Assembly: GCF_022288805.1 (NCBI RefSeq)
Contig: NZ_JAKOPM010000013.1
Span: 1-62,022 of the forward strand
DNA from: Corynebacterium yonathiae
Lineage (GTDB): Bacteria; Actinomycetota; Actinomycetes; Mycobacteriales; Mycobacteriaceae
Direction: 5' to 3'
Length of the DNA: 62,022 nucleotides
Shown one piece after another: positions 1 through 8,214 of the stretch. The position numbers and the translations under genes are program-made. The notes beneath the pieces were generated by a model. The model saw only the letters and a list, made by a program, of their open reading frames with translations. It was not told the DNA's origin and searched no databases. The first letter of the stretch is position 1. The number at the start of each line of letters is the position of its first letter.

Positions 1-25
1 CGCATTCGTGTATCGAATATTAGAC

Positions 26-57
26 ATGCGGAAAATCCTCCAAGATTTCGTCCGCAT
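26..57 (+). terminator. Possible terminator of the gene upstream of the window
   Basis: Arms ATGCGGA and TCCGCAT enclose a partly paired interior (AAATC against GATTT) and are followed by CCCCTTTT. No coding frame is visible before the first gene. It could end the upstream gene, which by comparison with related genomes may be rplY, but the T run is short and the call is weak. Confidence 0.3.
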
Positions 58-61
58 CCCC

Positions 62-77
62 TTTTGACCCTTAACCC
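62..77 (+). repeat. 16-base sequence repeated inverted at the far end of the window
   Basis: TTTTGACCCTTAACCC occurs here and, on the other strand, at 61946-61961. It contains a TTGACC hexamer at 64-69 that could be the -35 element of pth, with GACAAT at 86-91 as a possible -10. That would place transcription start close to the GTG at 99, giving a leaderless message. The promoter reading is an inference. Confidence 0.5.
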
Positions 78-98
78 ACATATGAGACAATTGAGCTC

Positions 99-629
99 GT
101 GACTCCACTTCTCGTAGTAGGCCTTGGCAACCCTGGCCCCAAGTACGCAGGAACCCGTCACAATATTGGCTTCGATGTAGCTGATGAACTCGTTGGCGAG
201 CTCATGAGCAGCTTTTCGGTACATAAAAAGACCAATACCGAGGTCGCCGAGGCCATGGCGGGCGGCCGCAAGATTATCTGTGCCAAGCCACGGTCGTTCA
301 TGAACCTCTCCGGCGGGCCAATCAAAGCCCTAAGCCAATATTTTCATCTCTCCGCCGCCGATATCATCGTTATTCACGATGAGCTGGAGCTTGATTTCGG
401 CACCATTAAACTGCGTCAAGGCGGGGGCGACCACGGCCACAATGGCCTGCGTTCTACCACAAAGTCCCTGGGAACCAAGGACTATCAGCGGCTTTCGGTA
501 GGAATCGGACGCCCGCCTGGACGCATGGATCCAGCATCGTTTGTACTCAAACCATGGACAAAGCAGGAACGGGCGGAAATACCCATCATTTGCGCATACG
601 CGGTTGATGAAATCCTGCGCGTAATATAG
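99..629 (+). CDS. pth: Peptidyl-tRNA hydrolase (first of two)
   Basis: Cleaves the ester bond of peptidyl-tRNA released from stalled ribosomes, recycling tRNA in the cytoplasm. The 176 residues open with the family's VGLGNPGPKYAGTRHNIGF block, which carries the binding Asn and the catalytic His, then FMNLSGG and the VIHDELELDFG block with its conserved Asp, and the HGHNGLRS block with the second Asn. All catalytic residues are present, so it looks active. The start is GTG; there is no clear ribosome binding site, in keeping with a possibly leaderless message. A second complete pth lies at 9234. The FAH-family gene follows after 5 bases and is probably cotranscribed. In M. tuberculosis pth lies next to rplY. 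Confidence 0.95.
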   Translation: MTPLLVVGLGNPGPKYAGTRHNIGFDVADELVGELMSSFSVHKKTNTEVAEAMAGGRKIICAKPRSFMNLSGGPIKALSQYFHLSAADIIVIHDELELDFGTIKLRQGGGDHGHNGLRSTTKSLGTKDYQRLSVGIGRPPGRMDPASFVLKPWTKQERAEIPIICAYAVDEILRVI

Positions 630-634
630 TCGCC

Positions 635-1495
635 ATGAAACTGGCTACCCTACGCACCGGCTTTGGCACCTCCGCTATCCGCATCGACGGCGATAATGTA
701 GGCGTCGAGTTGGATTATGAGGATGTGGGCCAGCTGCTACGCAGCGAAGATTGGCAGAAGGCCGCACAGCTTTCCGGCGAACCCGTAGTCTTCAATCACG
801 CTGACTTGGAGGCCGTAGTACCGAATCCCGGCAAGATTATCTGCGTCGGGCTCAATTACGCCAAGCACATACGCGAGATGGGACGCGAATTCCCCGAACA
901 CCCCACCTTGTTCATCAAGTTCGCCGATGCCCTTACCGGCCCCTATGATGATGTCTTCATTCCAGAATATGCCACACAGAAGCTGGATTATGAAGGCGAG
1001 CTGGCGGTCATCATCGGCGAGCGCGCCCACCGCGTCAGCCAAGATGAAGCCCTAAAACACGTGGCCGGCTACGCCATTATGAATGACTACACGCTGCGCG
1101 ATTTCCAACGCCAGACTAGCCAATTCCATGCCGGTAAATCTTTTTATCGCACCGCCGGCTTCGGCCCCTGGTTAACCACCGCGGATGAGTGGTCACCCGG
1201 GTCCGGTGCCCTACTTACCACTTCCGTAGACGGGGAGGAAAGGCAGCGCGATAATACCGATGACCTTATCTTTTCCGTCGCTGAGCTCATCCAATTTTGC
1301 TCGCAGCTCTATCCGCTTAATCCAGGCGATGTCATCGTTACCGGCACACCGGAAGGCGTGGGCTTTGCCCGCACTCCACAGCAATTTATCGAGGATGGAC
1401 AGAACGTCACCATCGCCATCGAAGGCTTGGGGCATATTTCCAATACAACTTATTTCGGCGAACCAGGCTGCGGTCCAGGCTGCACCTGTTCTTAA
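635..1495 (+). CDS. Fumarylacetoacetate hydrolase family protein
   Basis: Belongs to the FAH fold, which includes fumarylacetoacetase, acylpyruvase and 2-hydroxyhepta-2,4-diene-1,7-dioate isomerase; the substrate cannot be read from sequence. Of its 286 residues the N-terminal 65 form the usual lid region. The catalytic domain starts at IICVGLNYAKHIREMG. Metal-binding acidic residues lie in KLDYEGELAVIIGERAHRV and in the GYAIMNDYTLRDFQ block, and GDVIVTGTPEGVG closes the active site. The C-terminus GCGPGCTCS is unusually cysteine-rich and lies outside the family core. It follows pth by 5 bases. Many Corynebacterium genomes carry FAH proteins in aromatic or gentisate catabolism, but no such pathway is seen here. 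Confidence 0.85.
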   Translation: MKLATLRTGFGTSAIRIDGDNVGVELDYEDVGQLLRSEDWQKAAQLSGEPVVFNHADLEAVVPNPGKIICVGLNYAKHIREMGREFPEHPTLFIKFADALTGPYDDVFIPEYATQKLDYEGELAVIIGERAHRVSQDEALKHVAGYAIMNDYTLRDFQRQTSQFHAGKSFYRTAGFGPWLTTADEWSPGSGALLTTSVDGEERQRDNTDDLIFSVAELIQFCSQLYPLNPGDVIVTGTPEGVGFARTPQQFIEDGQNVTIAIEGLGHISNTTYFGEPGCGPGCTCS

Positions 1496-1571
1496 GCTGT
1501 GCCCAGGTTCTCACTCCAAAGAGGGCGGTGCAGTTTTCTCCCCTGCTAGCAACGGCAGTTAAGCTGGGGTA

Positions 1572-2459
1572 ATGAGCACTAAGAGCAGTAAAGCCCCTAA
1601 GAAACTCAACAAGAAGGCCTACGAGAAGGAACTCGAGCGCCTTCAGGCAGAACTCGTGGACATGCAGCAGTGGGTCGTTGAAACTGGAGCCCGCGTCGTC
1701 ATCATCATGGAAGGCCGCGACGCCGCCGGCAAGGGCTCCGCGATTAAGCGCATCACCCAGTACCTCAACCCACGTACCTGCCGTGTCGAGGCGCTGCCCG
1801 CCCCGAACTCCCGCGAGCAGGGCCAGTGGTACTTCCAGCGCTATGTGGAAAAGTTGCCAACCAAGGGCGAGATCGTCATCTTTGACCGCTCTTGGTACAA
1901 CCGCGCCGGTGTCGAACGTGTCATGGGCTTTTGCACCGATCAGGAATACGTCCGCTTCTTGCACCAGGCACCTACCTTTGAGCAGATGCTGGTAGAAGAC
2001 GGCATCATGCTGCGCAAGTACTGGTTCTCTGTCTCCGATGAGGAGCAGATTAAGCGCTTTGAGTCCCGCCGCAATGATCCGCTGCGCCGGTGGAAGCTCT
2101 CCCCTATGGATCTGCAGTCCATTACCCGCTGGGAGGACTACTCCCGTGCCAAGGATGCGATGTTCATCCACACCGATACCCCAACCGCGCCGTGGTACAC
2201 CGTGGAATCAGAAGACAAGAAGCGCTCCCGCATTAACGTCATTTCGCACCTTCTGAGCACCATTCCGTACGAGAAGCTCGAGCGCGAGATGCCGGAAATT
2301 CCGCAGCGCCCGGATTCCGATGGCGAAACCTATGAACGCCCTGCCCGCGAAGAGTTCCGCTACGTGCCGGACGTCGCCGCCAAGCTAGAGCGCAAGTCCG
2401 AGCAGAAGACGGCAAAGAAGACGTCCAAGAAGGGCAAGAAGAAGGATAAGAAGAAGTAG
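1572..2459 (+). CDS. ppk2: Polyphosphate kinase 2 (PPK2)
   Basis: Transfers phosphate between polyphosphate and nucleoside diphosphates, linking the polyphosphate store to GTP or ATP supply. The 295-residue length suits a single-domain class I PPK2. The Walker A motif GRDAAGKGSAIKR lies near residue 49, the Walker B block FDRSWYNRAGVERVMGF near residue 104, and the lid arginines in KRFESRRNDPLRRWKLS near residue 165. The last 30 residues are a lysine-rich tail (KKTSKKGKKKDKKK) which could bind polyphosphate; that is an inference. Corynebacteria often have two PPK2 paralogues, and which one this is cannot be settled here. The gene stands alone between the FAH gene and the sensor kinase. Confidence 0.93.
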   Translation: MSTKSSKAPKKLNKKAYEKELERLQAELVDMQQWVVETGARVVIIMEGRDAAGKGSAIKRITQYLNPRTCRVEALPAPNSREQGQWYFQRYVEKLPTKGEIVIFDRSWYNRAGVERVMGFCTDQEYVRFLHQAPTFEQMLVEDGIMLRKYWFSVSDEEQIKRFESRRNDPLRRWKLSPMDLQSITRWEDYSRAKDAMFIHTDTPTAPWYTVESEDKKRSRINVISHLLSTIPYEKLEREMPEIPQRPDSDGETYERPAREEFRYVPDVAAKLERKSEQKTAKKTSKKGKKKDKKK

Positions 2460-2488
2460 CAGCACCGGCTGTATTACTATCTTCTTTT

Positions 2489-3667
2489 ATGAGCACTGAC
2501 ACCGTCGCGCAAGCGCGTTTAGGAGATAAAATCCTCACTGCGGTGGCGGTGCTCATTGCGCTATTTTATGTCATTTCTGCCGCGAAGAATCCCAGCATAA
2601 TTGAGATTATTCAGGCAGGTCTATCGTTGCTATTCCTGCCATTTATGTGGGTCTGGCGGAGCCGTCCCGTGCTCAGCGCCACGGGCTTTATTGTGCTGCT
2701 CGCGGCATGGGCCGTAGCTTGGATGAGCCAGCTGCCCACCAATCTAGGGCTTACCCCCTGGGCCCTGACGGCACCCATGGCGGTGTATGCCACCTCCCGC
2801 TATGTCACGCGCCGCGTTATTCCCCGAACGGTACTGGCGCTGGCGATTCTTGGCTCCTTCATCTCGCCATTCATGTGGCGCATTGATCCGGAGTCATTCC
2901 TGCTGCACTACCAGCTAGACCGCCGCTTCTTGGCCATGCTGGTGGTGCACTGGGCAGTTTTGGGCAGCACCTATTTCATAGCCGCGCGCTACTTTGACTT
3001 GGCGCGCCAACACGAGCGGCTAGCCCAGGAGCGTTTCCACCAAGCCCAAGAAGAAGAACGCCTGCTCATTGCTAGGGAATTGCACGATGTACTCGCTCAT
3101 TCTCTTACTTTGATCAAAGTTCAGGCGAATGCCGGGATCATTGCCGGGCGTGTAAATAGTGACGCTGCCCAGGATGCTCTTGCCACTATTCGTGAGGGCG
3201 CGGATTCTGCATTGGAAGAGGTCCGCGGCATTGTCACGGCACTGCGGAGCACCGGCCCCTCCGCTCTCAAACCGACAGAGCAGCTAGAGCACCTCGAGGG
3301 CATCATCGACGGTTTCCGCGCGGCGGGCTTAGAGATTGCAGCGGACTTACCGGTGACCTATGAGGCGCCTGCACTTACGCAATTGGCCTTGGTACGTATC
3401 ATTTCTGAAGGCCTGACCAATGCTCTGCGCCACCAAGGCCCCGGCACGCACGTCGAAGTAGAGCTCGCGCTTGCCGACGCCGCCCGGATCACCCTAACCT
3501 CTACCAATCCCTCCCCGACTCCCAGCGAAGTCCCAGGTAGCGGCGTGGGCCTAATCGGTGTGGAAGAACGTGCCCTCGCATTGGGTGGAAAGCTGGAGAG
3601 CTGGGGCGATGCCACAAATTTCACCCTGCTCGCCGAGCTTCCGTTGCAGAAGGAAAACCGTGTCTAA
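2489..3667 (+). CDS. Two-component sensor histidine kinase, NarL/DesK type
   Basis: Membrane sensor that should phosphorylate the response regulator encoded next. In 392 residues, five or six hydrophobic segments (about 20-165) form the sensor and no large extracellular domain is visible, which suggests sensing within the membrane or by contact with the transporter. A short coiled linker leads to the HisKA_3 dimerisation block ARELHDVLAHSLTLI, with the phosphorylated His. The ATPase domain follows, with ISEGLTNALRH as N box and GSGVGLIGVEERALALGG as G box. The stop codon overlaps the GTG start of the regulator by 8 bases, so the two are translationally coupled. With the ABC genes downstream this resembles the sensor-transporter modules for cell-wall antibiotics or bacteriocins; the ligand is unknown. 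Confidence 0.92.
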   Translation: MSTDTVAQARLGDKILTAVAVLIALFYVISAAKNPSIIEIIQAGLSLLFLPFMWVWRSRPVLSATGFIVLLAAWAVAWMSQLPTNLGLTPWALTAPMAVYATSRYVTRRVIPRTVLALAILGSFISPFMWRIDPESFLLHYQLDRRFLAMLVVHWAVLGSTYFIAARYFDLARQHERLAQERFHQAQEEERLLIARELHDVLAHSLTLIKVQANAGIIAGRVNSDAAQDALATIREGADSALEEVRGIVTALRSTGPSALKPTEQLEHLEGIIDGFRAAGLEIAADLPVTYEAPALTQLALVRIISEGLTNALRHQGPGTHVEVELALADAARITLTSTNPSPTPSEVPGSGVGLIGVEERALALGGKLESWGDATNFTLLAELPLQKENRV

Positions 3668-4319
3668 GATTCGTGTACTGCTTGCCGATGACCAAGCGCT
3701 GCTCGTCGCCGCTTTGTCCACGATCCTCAATGCTCAGGATGATATTGAGGTCGTTACCACCGCGCACACCGGCAACGAAGCCGTTACCGCGGCGATAAGC
3801 CACCGCATTGACGTCGCCATTTTGGATATCCGAATGCCTGGGATGGACGGTATTGCCGCGGCTCAAGCCATCCTTTCTCGGGTGCCTGACTGCCGAATCA
3901 TCATGCTCACTACGTTTAATGAAGATGATTTGGTGGCTCAATCTATCACCGCTGGCGCGCATGGGTTCCTCCTCAAAGACGCGGAACCGGAAGTATTGGC
4001 GGGGGCTGTTCGGGACGTCGCCAAGGGCGAATCGGTCCTAGCCGCTAAGGTAACCGGCCCAGTCTTGCAGACCTACCGCGCCGCAATTGCGCGCGGGCAG
4101 CTGAGCGCGCAAGAGCGCCAAGGCTTAAGCCTTGTCACCCGTCGCGAGCGAGAAGTCTTAACCCTCATCGCCCGCGGTGCCACCAACGCGGAAATTGCCC
4201 GTGAAATGGTCATCGCGGATACGACTGTCAAGACACATATTTCCTCTCTGCTTTCCAAACTGGCTGCACGCGACCGCGTAGCTCTAGTGCTCTTGGCGCA
4301 AAAGGCTGGCATCGCCTAA
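3660..4319 (+). CDS. LuxR/NarL-family response regulator
   Basis: Partner of the preceding kinase and probable activator of the downstream ABC genes. The 219 residues hold a receiver domain (IRVLLADDQALLVAAL with the acidic pocket, phosphorylated Asp in DVAILDIRMPGMDG, Thr in IIMLTTFNEDD, Lys in FLLKDAEPE) and a C-terminal LuxR helix-turn-helix (LVTRREREVLTLIARGATN followed by VKTHISSLLSKL). The GTG start at 3660 was chosen because residue 1 then leads straight into the receiver domain; upstream in-frame codons lie inside the kinase gene. A gap of 87 bases separates it from the ABC ATPase start at 4407, room for a regulated promoter, though none is evident. Confidence 0.93.
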   Translation: MSKIRVLLADDQALLVAALSTILNAQDDIEVVTTAHTGNEAVTAAISHRIDVAILDIRMPGMDGIAAAQAILSRVPDCRIIMLTTFNEDDLVAQSITAGAHGFLLKDAEPEVLAGAVRDVAKGESVLAAKVTGPVLQTYRAAIARGQLSAQERQGLSLVTRREREVLTLIARGATNAEIAREMVIADTTVKTHISSLLSKLAARDRVALVLLAQKAGIA

Positions 4320-4406
4320 GCCTCCTACCGTGGTAGGAGAACTTCGCGCTAAGGTCCACAGCCTGGGCGGAGGTTATTGCGGCGCTGTGCTGCAAGACTA
4401 GGCGGT

Positions 4407-5120
4407 ATGAGTTTTGAGATCTCCTTTGAACGCGTCAACAAATCCTTTGGCTCCCACGCGGTACTGCGGGATGTGGATTTTCGTATCACCCCTGGCCGAG
4501 TCCACGCCCTGCTAGGACGCAACGGGGCCGGAAAATCCACCCTCTTTTCCATCTTCCTTGGCCTGCTGCCGGCAGATTCCGGAATAGTACGCGTGGCTGG
4601 TGCTCCTTGGTCACGTGAAGTACTCGACCATGTGGGTGCATCCGTGAACGGGCCCGCCTTCTACGGGCATCTTTCCGCCGCTGCCAACCTGCGCGTACAT
4701 ACCCGCTTGCTAGGCCTGCCGGAGTCTGAGGTAGAGCGTGTTTTAGCCATTGCGGGGCTCACCGAGGTCGGTTCCAAGAAGGCCAAGTCCTTTTCCACTG
4801 GTATGAAGGCCCGCTTGGCATTGGCGCAGGCCTTATTAGGTGATCCAGAAATCTTGCTACTGGATGAACCTCAAAATGGTCTTGATCCACAGGGCATAGT
4901 GGAGCTGCGTACTTTGCTGCGAGACTTGGCAGCAGCCGGCCATACTGTTGTAGTCAGCTCTCATCAGCTTGGCGAGGTCCTTCATTTGGCCGACGACATC
5001 ACCATTTTGTCTCAGGGCACCATTCGCTACTCCGGGTCCTTGCAGGAGCTTGCCCCCAGCGGCCAATTGGAGTCCGCGTTCTTCCGCCTCACCTCCCTGG
5101 GTGGTGAGGCCGATGTTTAA
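4407..5120 (+). CDS. ABC transporter ATP-binding protein, antimicrobial peptide type
   Basis: Energises the membrane protein encoded next. The 237 residues contain one ATPase domain: Walker A LLGRNGAGKSTLF, the Q-loop region, signature SFSTGMKARLALAQAL (FSTGM replaces the commoner LSGGQ, as in several drug and lantibiotic exporters), Walker B EILLLDEPQNGLD and the switch His in VVVSSHQLGE. The ATG at 4407 has AGGCGG just upstream and begins directly with the domain; an upstream in-frame ATG at 4377 lacks support. The stop overlaps the permease start by 8 bases. The kinase-regulator-ATPase-permease order is typical of peptide-antibiotic detoxification or self-immunity modules, but no bacteriocin gene is seen nearby. 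Confidence 0.9.
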   Translation: MSFEISFERVNKSFGSHAVLRDVDFRITPGRVHALLGRNGAGKSTLFSIFLGLLPADSGIVRVAGAPWSREVLDHVGASVNGPAFYGHLSAAANLRVHTRLLGLPESEVERVLAIAGLTEVGSKKAKSFSTGMKARLALAQALLGDPEILLLDEPQNGLDPQGIVELRTLLRDLAAAGHTVVVSSHQLGEVLHLADDITILSQGTIRYSGSLQELAPSGQLESAFFRLTSLGGEADV

Positions 5121-6594
5121 GCGCTACCTTTCGGCAGAGCTGCTGCGCAGTCGCGGCAGCGCTGTGCAGTGGCTACCTCTTCTCGCCTTACCGCTTGCGC
5201 TAATGACCATAGTCTTTTCTGCTATCGCTTCCCCGGCTAAGGATGCTACCGGTGTTCTCGGCTGGCAATCTATGTTTGTCACCGGCATGTACGCCCCACT
5301 CGTTGCGGTATTTGCCGCGGTTACAGAGCGCCGAGAGGTTCTCGCCCGCGGCGGCGGCACCTGGTGGCGCCGTCTCACTACTCGCTACGAACACACTGCA
5401 CGCTTGGTGGTAGTGCTCGCCAGCTTGGCCGCGTTCCATCTCCTCAACTTTGGGGTGTCCTGGGCAGTAGTGTTCGCACAAGGCCGCGAACAGCACAACC
5501 TCGTGGCACTCGCCGGGCTATATTCTTTCCTCGGTGCTATTGGCATTGCTGGCCTTGCCTCTGCCTGCTCGCGACGCTATGGCCTTGGCGCGACACTAAT
5601 ACTCAGCGTTATCTGGCAGGTTTTAAGCGTGACTTCCAAGGTCGTCGAAGGCCCTATGTGGTGGGTTTTTCCACCAGCTTGGCCCATGCGACTCTTGCTT
5701 CATTCACTGCGCATTCATCAAAATTCCGTGCCCTTGGATCCAGGCGATCCGCTCCTGCAAGAAAATCCGCTGCCGGCCCTCGCTCTGACGCTACTTCTCG
5801 CAGTAATGGGCATCTATGCGGCCATCGTCACTCCGCGCCGCCTGCGCCGCCTCGCCTTACCTCGCCGCGGCCAGACGACCCCTGCCTTTAGCGGCGCCAC
5901 TGCCACGTGGCGCCCGGCCACAGCACCGCGTGCCACCGCCCGCCCCCGCTTTGCAGGCGCGCTAGTTGGTCTCCACCGGGCGGCGTGCAGCCCAGCGGTT
6001 ATCGCCTGCTTGGCGTTAAGTGCCTTGGCATTGCTATTTCTTACCCTTTTCTATCCTCCGACTTACGTCCAGGGCTTCTTTGTTTTTCTGCTTCTCCCCG
6101 TAGGGGCAGGTGTGCTACCGGTTATGGTGTGGCCATTACTCGCGCCGGTATGGCCGCTCAGCCACATGGAATCCCGCCATTGTTCCAGCGCCCTCCTCTG
6201 GTGGTTTTTCGGGATAGTATCCGCAGTATGCATGGGCGCTTCGCTCGCGCTTATTGCTTCTGGCAGCCCGGCTTCGACGTCGATCATCCAACTGCCCCTA
6301 GCCATTGGGGTGGGATATGTGATTTCGGTATTCTCTCTTCTCATCGTGATTCGTCTGGGCATCATGAGTGGCCTGGCACTGTGCATCGTCTGCACTATCG
6401 TCTCCGTGACCTTGGGTGGAGACGTCCTCGCTAGAACCCCGCTGTGGTTGATCGCCTTCCCCGCATGGCCCATGAACGCAGATTCCCCTGCCCGCTATAT
6501 TCTGGCAGTGGTGTTGACAGGAATCTTCGCCACGGCTGGCACGTGGATGGTCATCCGGCTGCTTAAGACTAAAGCGCTGCGACCGGCAAACTAA
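5113..6594 (+). CDS. ABC transporter permease with two fused membrane halves
   Basis: Membrane partner of the preceding ATPase. The 493 residues show two hydrophobic blocks. Residues 1-235 (starting MFKRYLSAELLRSRGSAVQW) contain about six membrane segments. A basic, Ala/Pro/Thr-rich linker spans about 235-280. Residues 280-493 contain another six or so segments. Each half opens with the same kind of amphipathic stretch before its first helix (SAELLRSRGSAVQWLPL; ALVGLHRAACSPAVIACL). Lantibiotic immunity transporters usually use two separate permeases of about 230-250 residues, so this may be a fusion of such a pair. Sequence similarity to MutE/MutG-type permeases is only suggested by pattern (MFVTGMYAPLVAVFAAVTERRE). 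The ATG at 5113 overlaps the ATPase stop, implying coupled translation. Confidence 0.8.
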   Translation: MFKRYLSAELLRSRGSAVQWLPLLALPLALMTIVFSAIASPAKDATGVLGWQSMFVTGMYAPLVAVFAAVTERREVLARGGGTWWRRLTTRYEHTARLVVVLASLAAFHLLNFGVSWAVVFAQGREQHNLVALAGLYSFLGAIGIAGLASACSRRYGLGATLILSVIWQVLSVTSKVVEGPMWWVFPPAWPMRLLLHSLRIHQNSVPLDPGDPLLQENPLPALALTLLLAVMGIYAAIVTPRRLRRLALPRRGQTTPAFSGATATWRPATAPRATARPRFAGALVGLHRAACSPAVIACLALSALALLFLTLFYPPTYVQGFFVFLLLPVGAGVLPVMVWPLLAPVWPLSHMESRHCSSALLWWFFGIVSAVCMGASLALIASGSPASTSIIQLPLAIGVGYVISVFSLLIVIRLGIMSGLALCIVCTIVSVTLGGDVLARTPLWLIAFPAWPMNADSPARYILAVVLTGIFATAGTWMVIRLLKTKALRPAN

Positions 6595-6653
6595 GCCGAG
6601 TGGTGCTCGGTGCTCAAACCTTTTACGCCTTGCTGAAAATACCCCGGAAAACG

Positions 6654-6685
6654 ACTATAGCCCGCGGGTAACCGCGGGCTATAGT
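6654..6685. terminator. Bidirectional terminator between the permease and gapB
   Basis: A perfect 14-base inverted repeat, ACTATAGCCCGCGG and its complement, is separated by GTAA. It lies between convergent genes (permease stop 6594, gapB stop 6696). There is no long T run on either side, so efficiency is uncertain. Confidence 0.65.
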
Positions 6686-6695
6686 TCATTGAGCT

Positions 6696-8159
6696 TTATA
6701 GCTCAGCAGGAGATACGCGCTTCGGCAGAACAACCGGGCGGGTACCCGCCAGCTCTTCTACGATGCGTACTACCTGGTTGGAGTAGCCGAACTCGTTGTC
6801 GTACCACACATAAAGCACGAGGTGCTTGCCGGAGGCGATGGTGGCAACACCATCGACAATGCCAGCGTGGGTATTGCCGATGAAGTCAGAGGAAACAACC
6901 TCTGGGGAGGCAATGTAGGAAATCTGCTGACGCAGGTCAGAGTGCAGCGAAACGTTGCGCAGGAAGTCGTTGACCTCTTCGCGGTCTACTTCCTTCTCCA
7001 GTTCAAGGTTGAGCACGGCCATGGACACGTCCGGGGTAGGAACGCGGATGGCGTTGCCGGTGAGCTTACCCTCAAATTCCGGCAGGGCCTTAGACACAGC
7101 CTTAGCAGCACCGGTAGCGGTGAGCACCATGTTCAGGCCCGCAGCGCGGCCTCGGCGATCGCCCTTGTGATAGTTATCAATGAGGTTTTGGTCATTGGTA
7201 AACGAGTGCGCGGTCTCCACGTGGCCGTGGGTTACGCCGTAGCGGTCATTGATGACCTTGAGCACTGGGGTAATGCCGTTGGTGGTGCAAGATGCAGCGG
7301 AGAGGATCTGGTCCTCATCGGTGATTTTTTCGTTATTGATGCCGTAGACGATGTTCTTGATATCGCCCTTGCCCGGTGCAGTCAAAAGCACACGAGAGAT
7401 ACCCTTGGCCTGGAGGTGCTGGGACAAGCCCTCACGGTCGCGCCACGCGCCGGTGTTATCTACCAGGATGGCGTTGTTGATGCCATAAGAGGTGTAGTCG
7501 ATTTCAGCGGGATCGTTGGCATAAATCATCTGGATCTTGGTGCCATTGGCCCAGATCACCTCGTTTTCCTCATCCACAGAGATGGTGCCGTTGAAAGCGC
7601 CGTGGACGGAATCGCGGCGCAGCAAGGAGGCGCGCTTGAGGATATCCCCATCGCCCTTCTTACGCAGGACAATGCCGCGCAGGCGGACTCCACCATAGGC
7701 TGCCTCGCGGGCGACGAGCAGGCGGGCCAGCAGTCGGCCAATGCGGCCGAATCCGTAGAGAACGACGTCGGTGGTTTCCAGATCCACGCCAGCACCGACG
7801 ATCTCGCACAGCTCGCCTTCCAGGTACATACGGAGGTTTTCCTCATTGGACTCCTCCCAGCCCAGAACCAAGCGGCCTAGATCCACGCTGGCGGCGCCTA
7901 GGTTCATGTCCGCCAATTCCACCAGGATTGGCAGGGTCTCCGCCGTGGACAGGTGGCGCTGCGCAATGCGGCGACCGTAACGGTGAGACTTGATGATGTC
8001 GATATCCGTCTGGCCCACCAGCGGGCGGCCGAAGATGGTGGTGACAACGTTATTGTTGCGGTGCAGCTGGTGGATGAGTGGAATCATCTGCTGCGCTAGC
8101 TCAAGGCGCTCGTTCCAATCATCATGGCCAACATGTGCGTTCGCGGTCACGTAATTCAT
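6696..8159 (-). CDS. gapB: Glyceraldehyde-3-phosphate dehydrogenase, long form (GapB/GapX type)
   Basis: Oxidises or, more likely for this subtype, helps form glyceraldehyde 3-phosphate in central metabolism. The protein has 487 residues, about 150 more than ordinary GAPDH, because an N-terminal region of roughly 125 residues precedes the nucleotide-binding domain (DVVLYGFGRIGRLLARLL). The catalytic block SAASCTTNGITPVLKVI carries the active-site Cys; AHSFTNDQNLIDNYHKGDRR and NAIRVPTPDVSMAVLNLELE are the usual substrate-binding blocks. C. glutamicum has the same long form (GapB) beside its glycolytic GapA. AAAAGGA lies almost directly before the ATG at 8159, so a GTG three codons in (8150) is a plausible alternative start. 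It is transcribed alone, convergent with the permease. Confidence 0.9.
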   Translation of the reverse strand: MNYVTANAHVGHDDWNERLELAQQMIPLIHQLHRNNNVVTTIFGRPLVGQTDIDIIKSHRYGRRIAQRHLSTAETLPILVELADMNLGAASVDLGRLVLGWEESNEENLRMYLEGELCEIVGAGVDLETTDVVLYGFGRIGRLLARLLVAREAAYGGVRLRGIVLRKKGDGDILKRASLLRRDSVHGAFNGTISVDEENEVIWANGTKIQMIYANDPAEIDYTSYGINNAILVDNTGAWRDREGLSQHLQAKGISRVLLTAPGKGDIKNIVYGINNEKITDEDQILSAASCTTNGITPVLKVINDRYGVTHGHVETAHSFTNDQNLIDNYHKGDRRGRAAGLNMVLTATGAAKAVSKALPEFEGKLTGNAIRVPTPDVSMAVLNLELEKEVDREEVNDFLRNVSLHSDLRQQISYIASPEVVSSDFIGNTHAGIVDGVATIASGKHLVLYVWYDNEFGYSNQVVRIVEELAGTRPVVLPKRVSPAEL

Positions 8160-8214
8160 TCCTTTTCTGTCACGGGGGTGGCATTGAATCTACAAACATA
8201 AATATTAGCGCCTA

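Noticed and set aside
6822..7880. Long open frame of about 350 codons on the + strand inside gapB
   Set aside because: It is the antisense shadow of a GAPDH gene with intact catalytic motifs; its translation is low in recognisable motifs and starts without a ribosome site.
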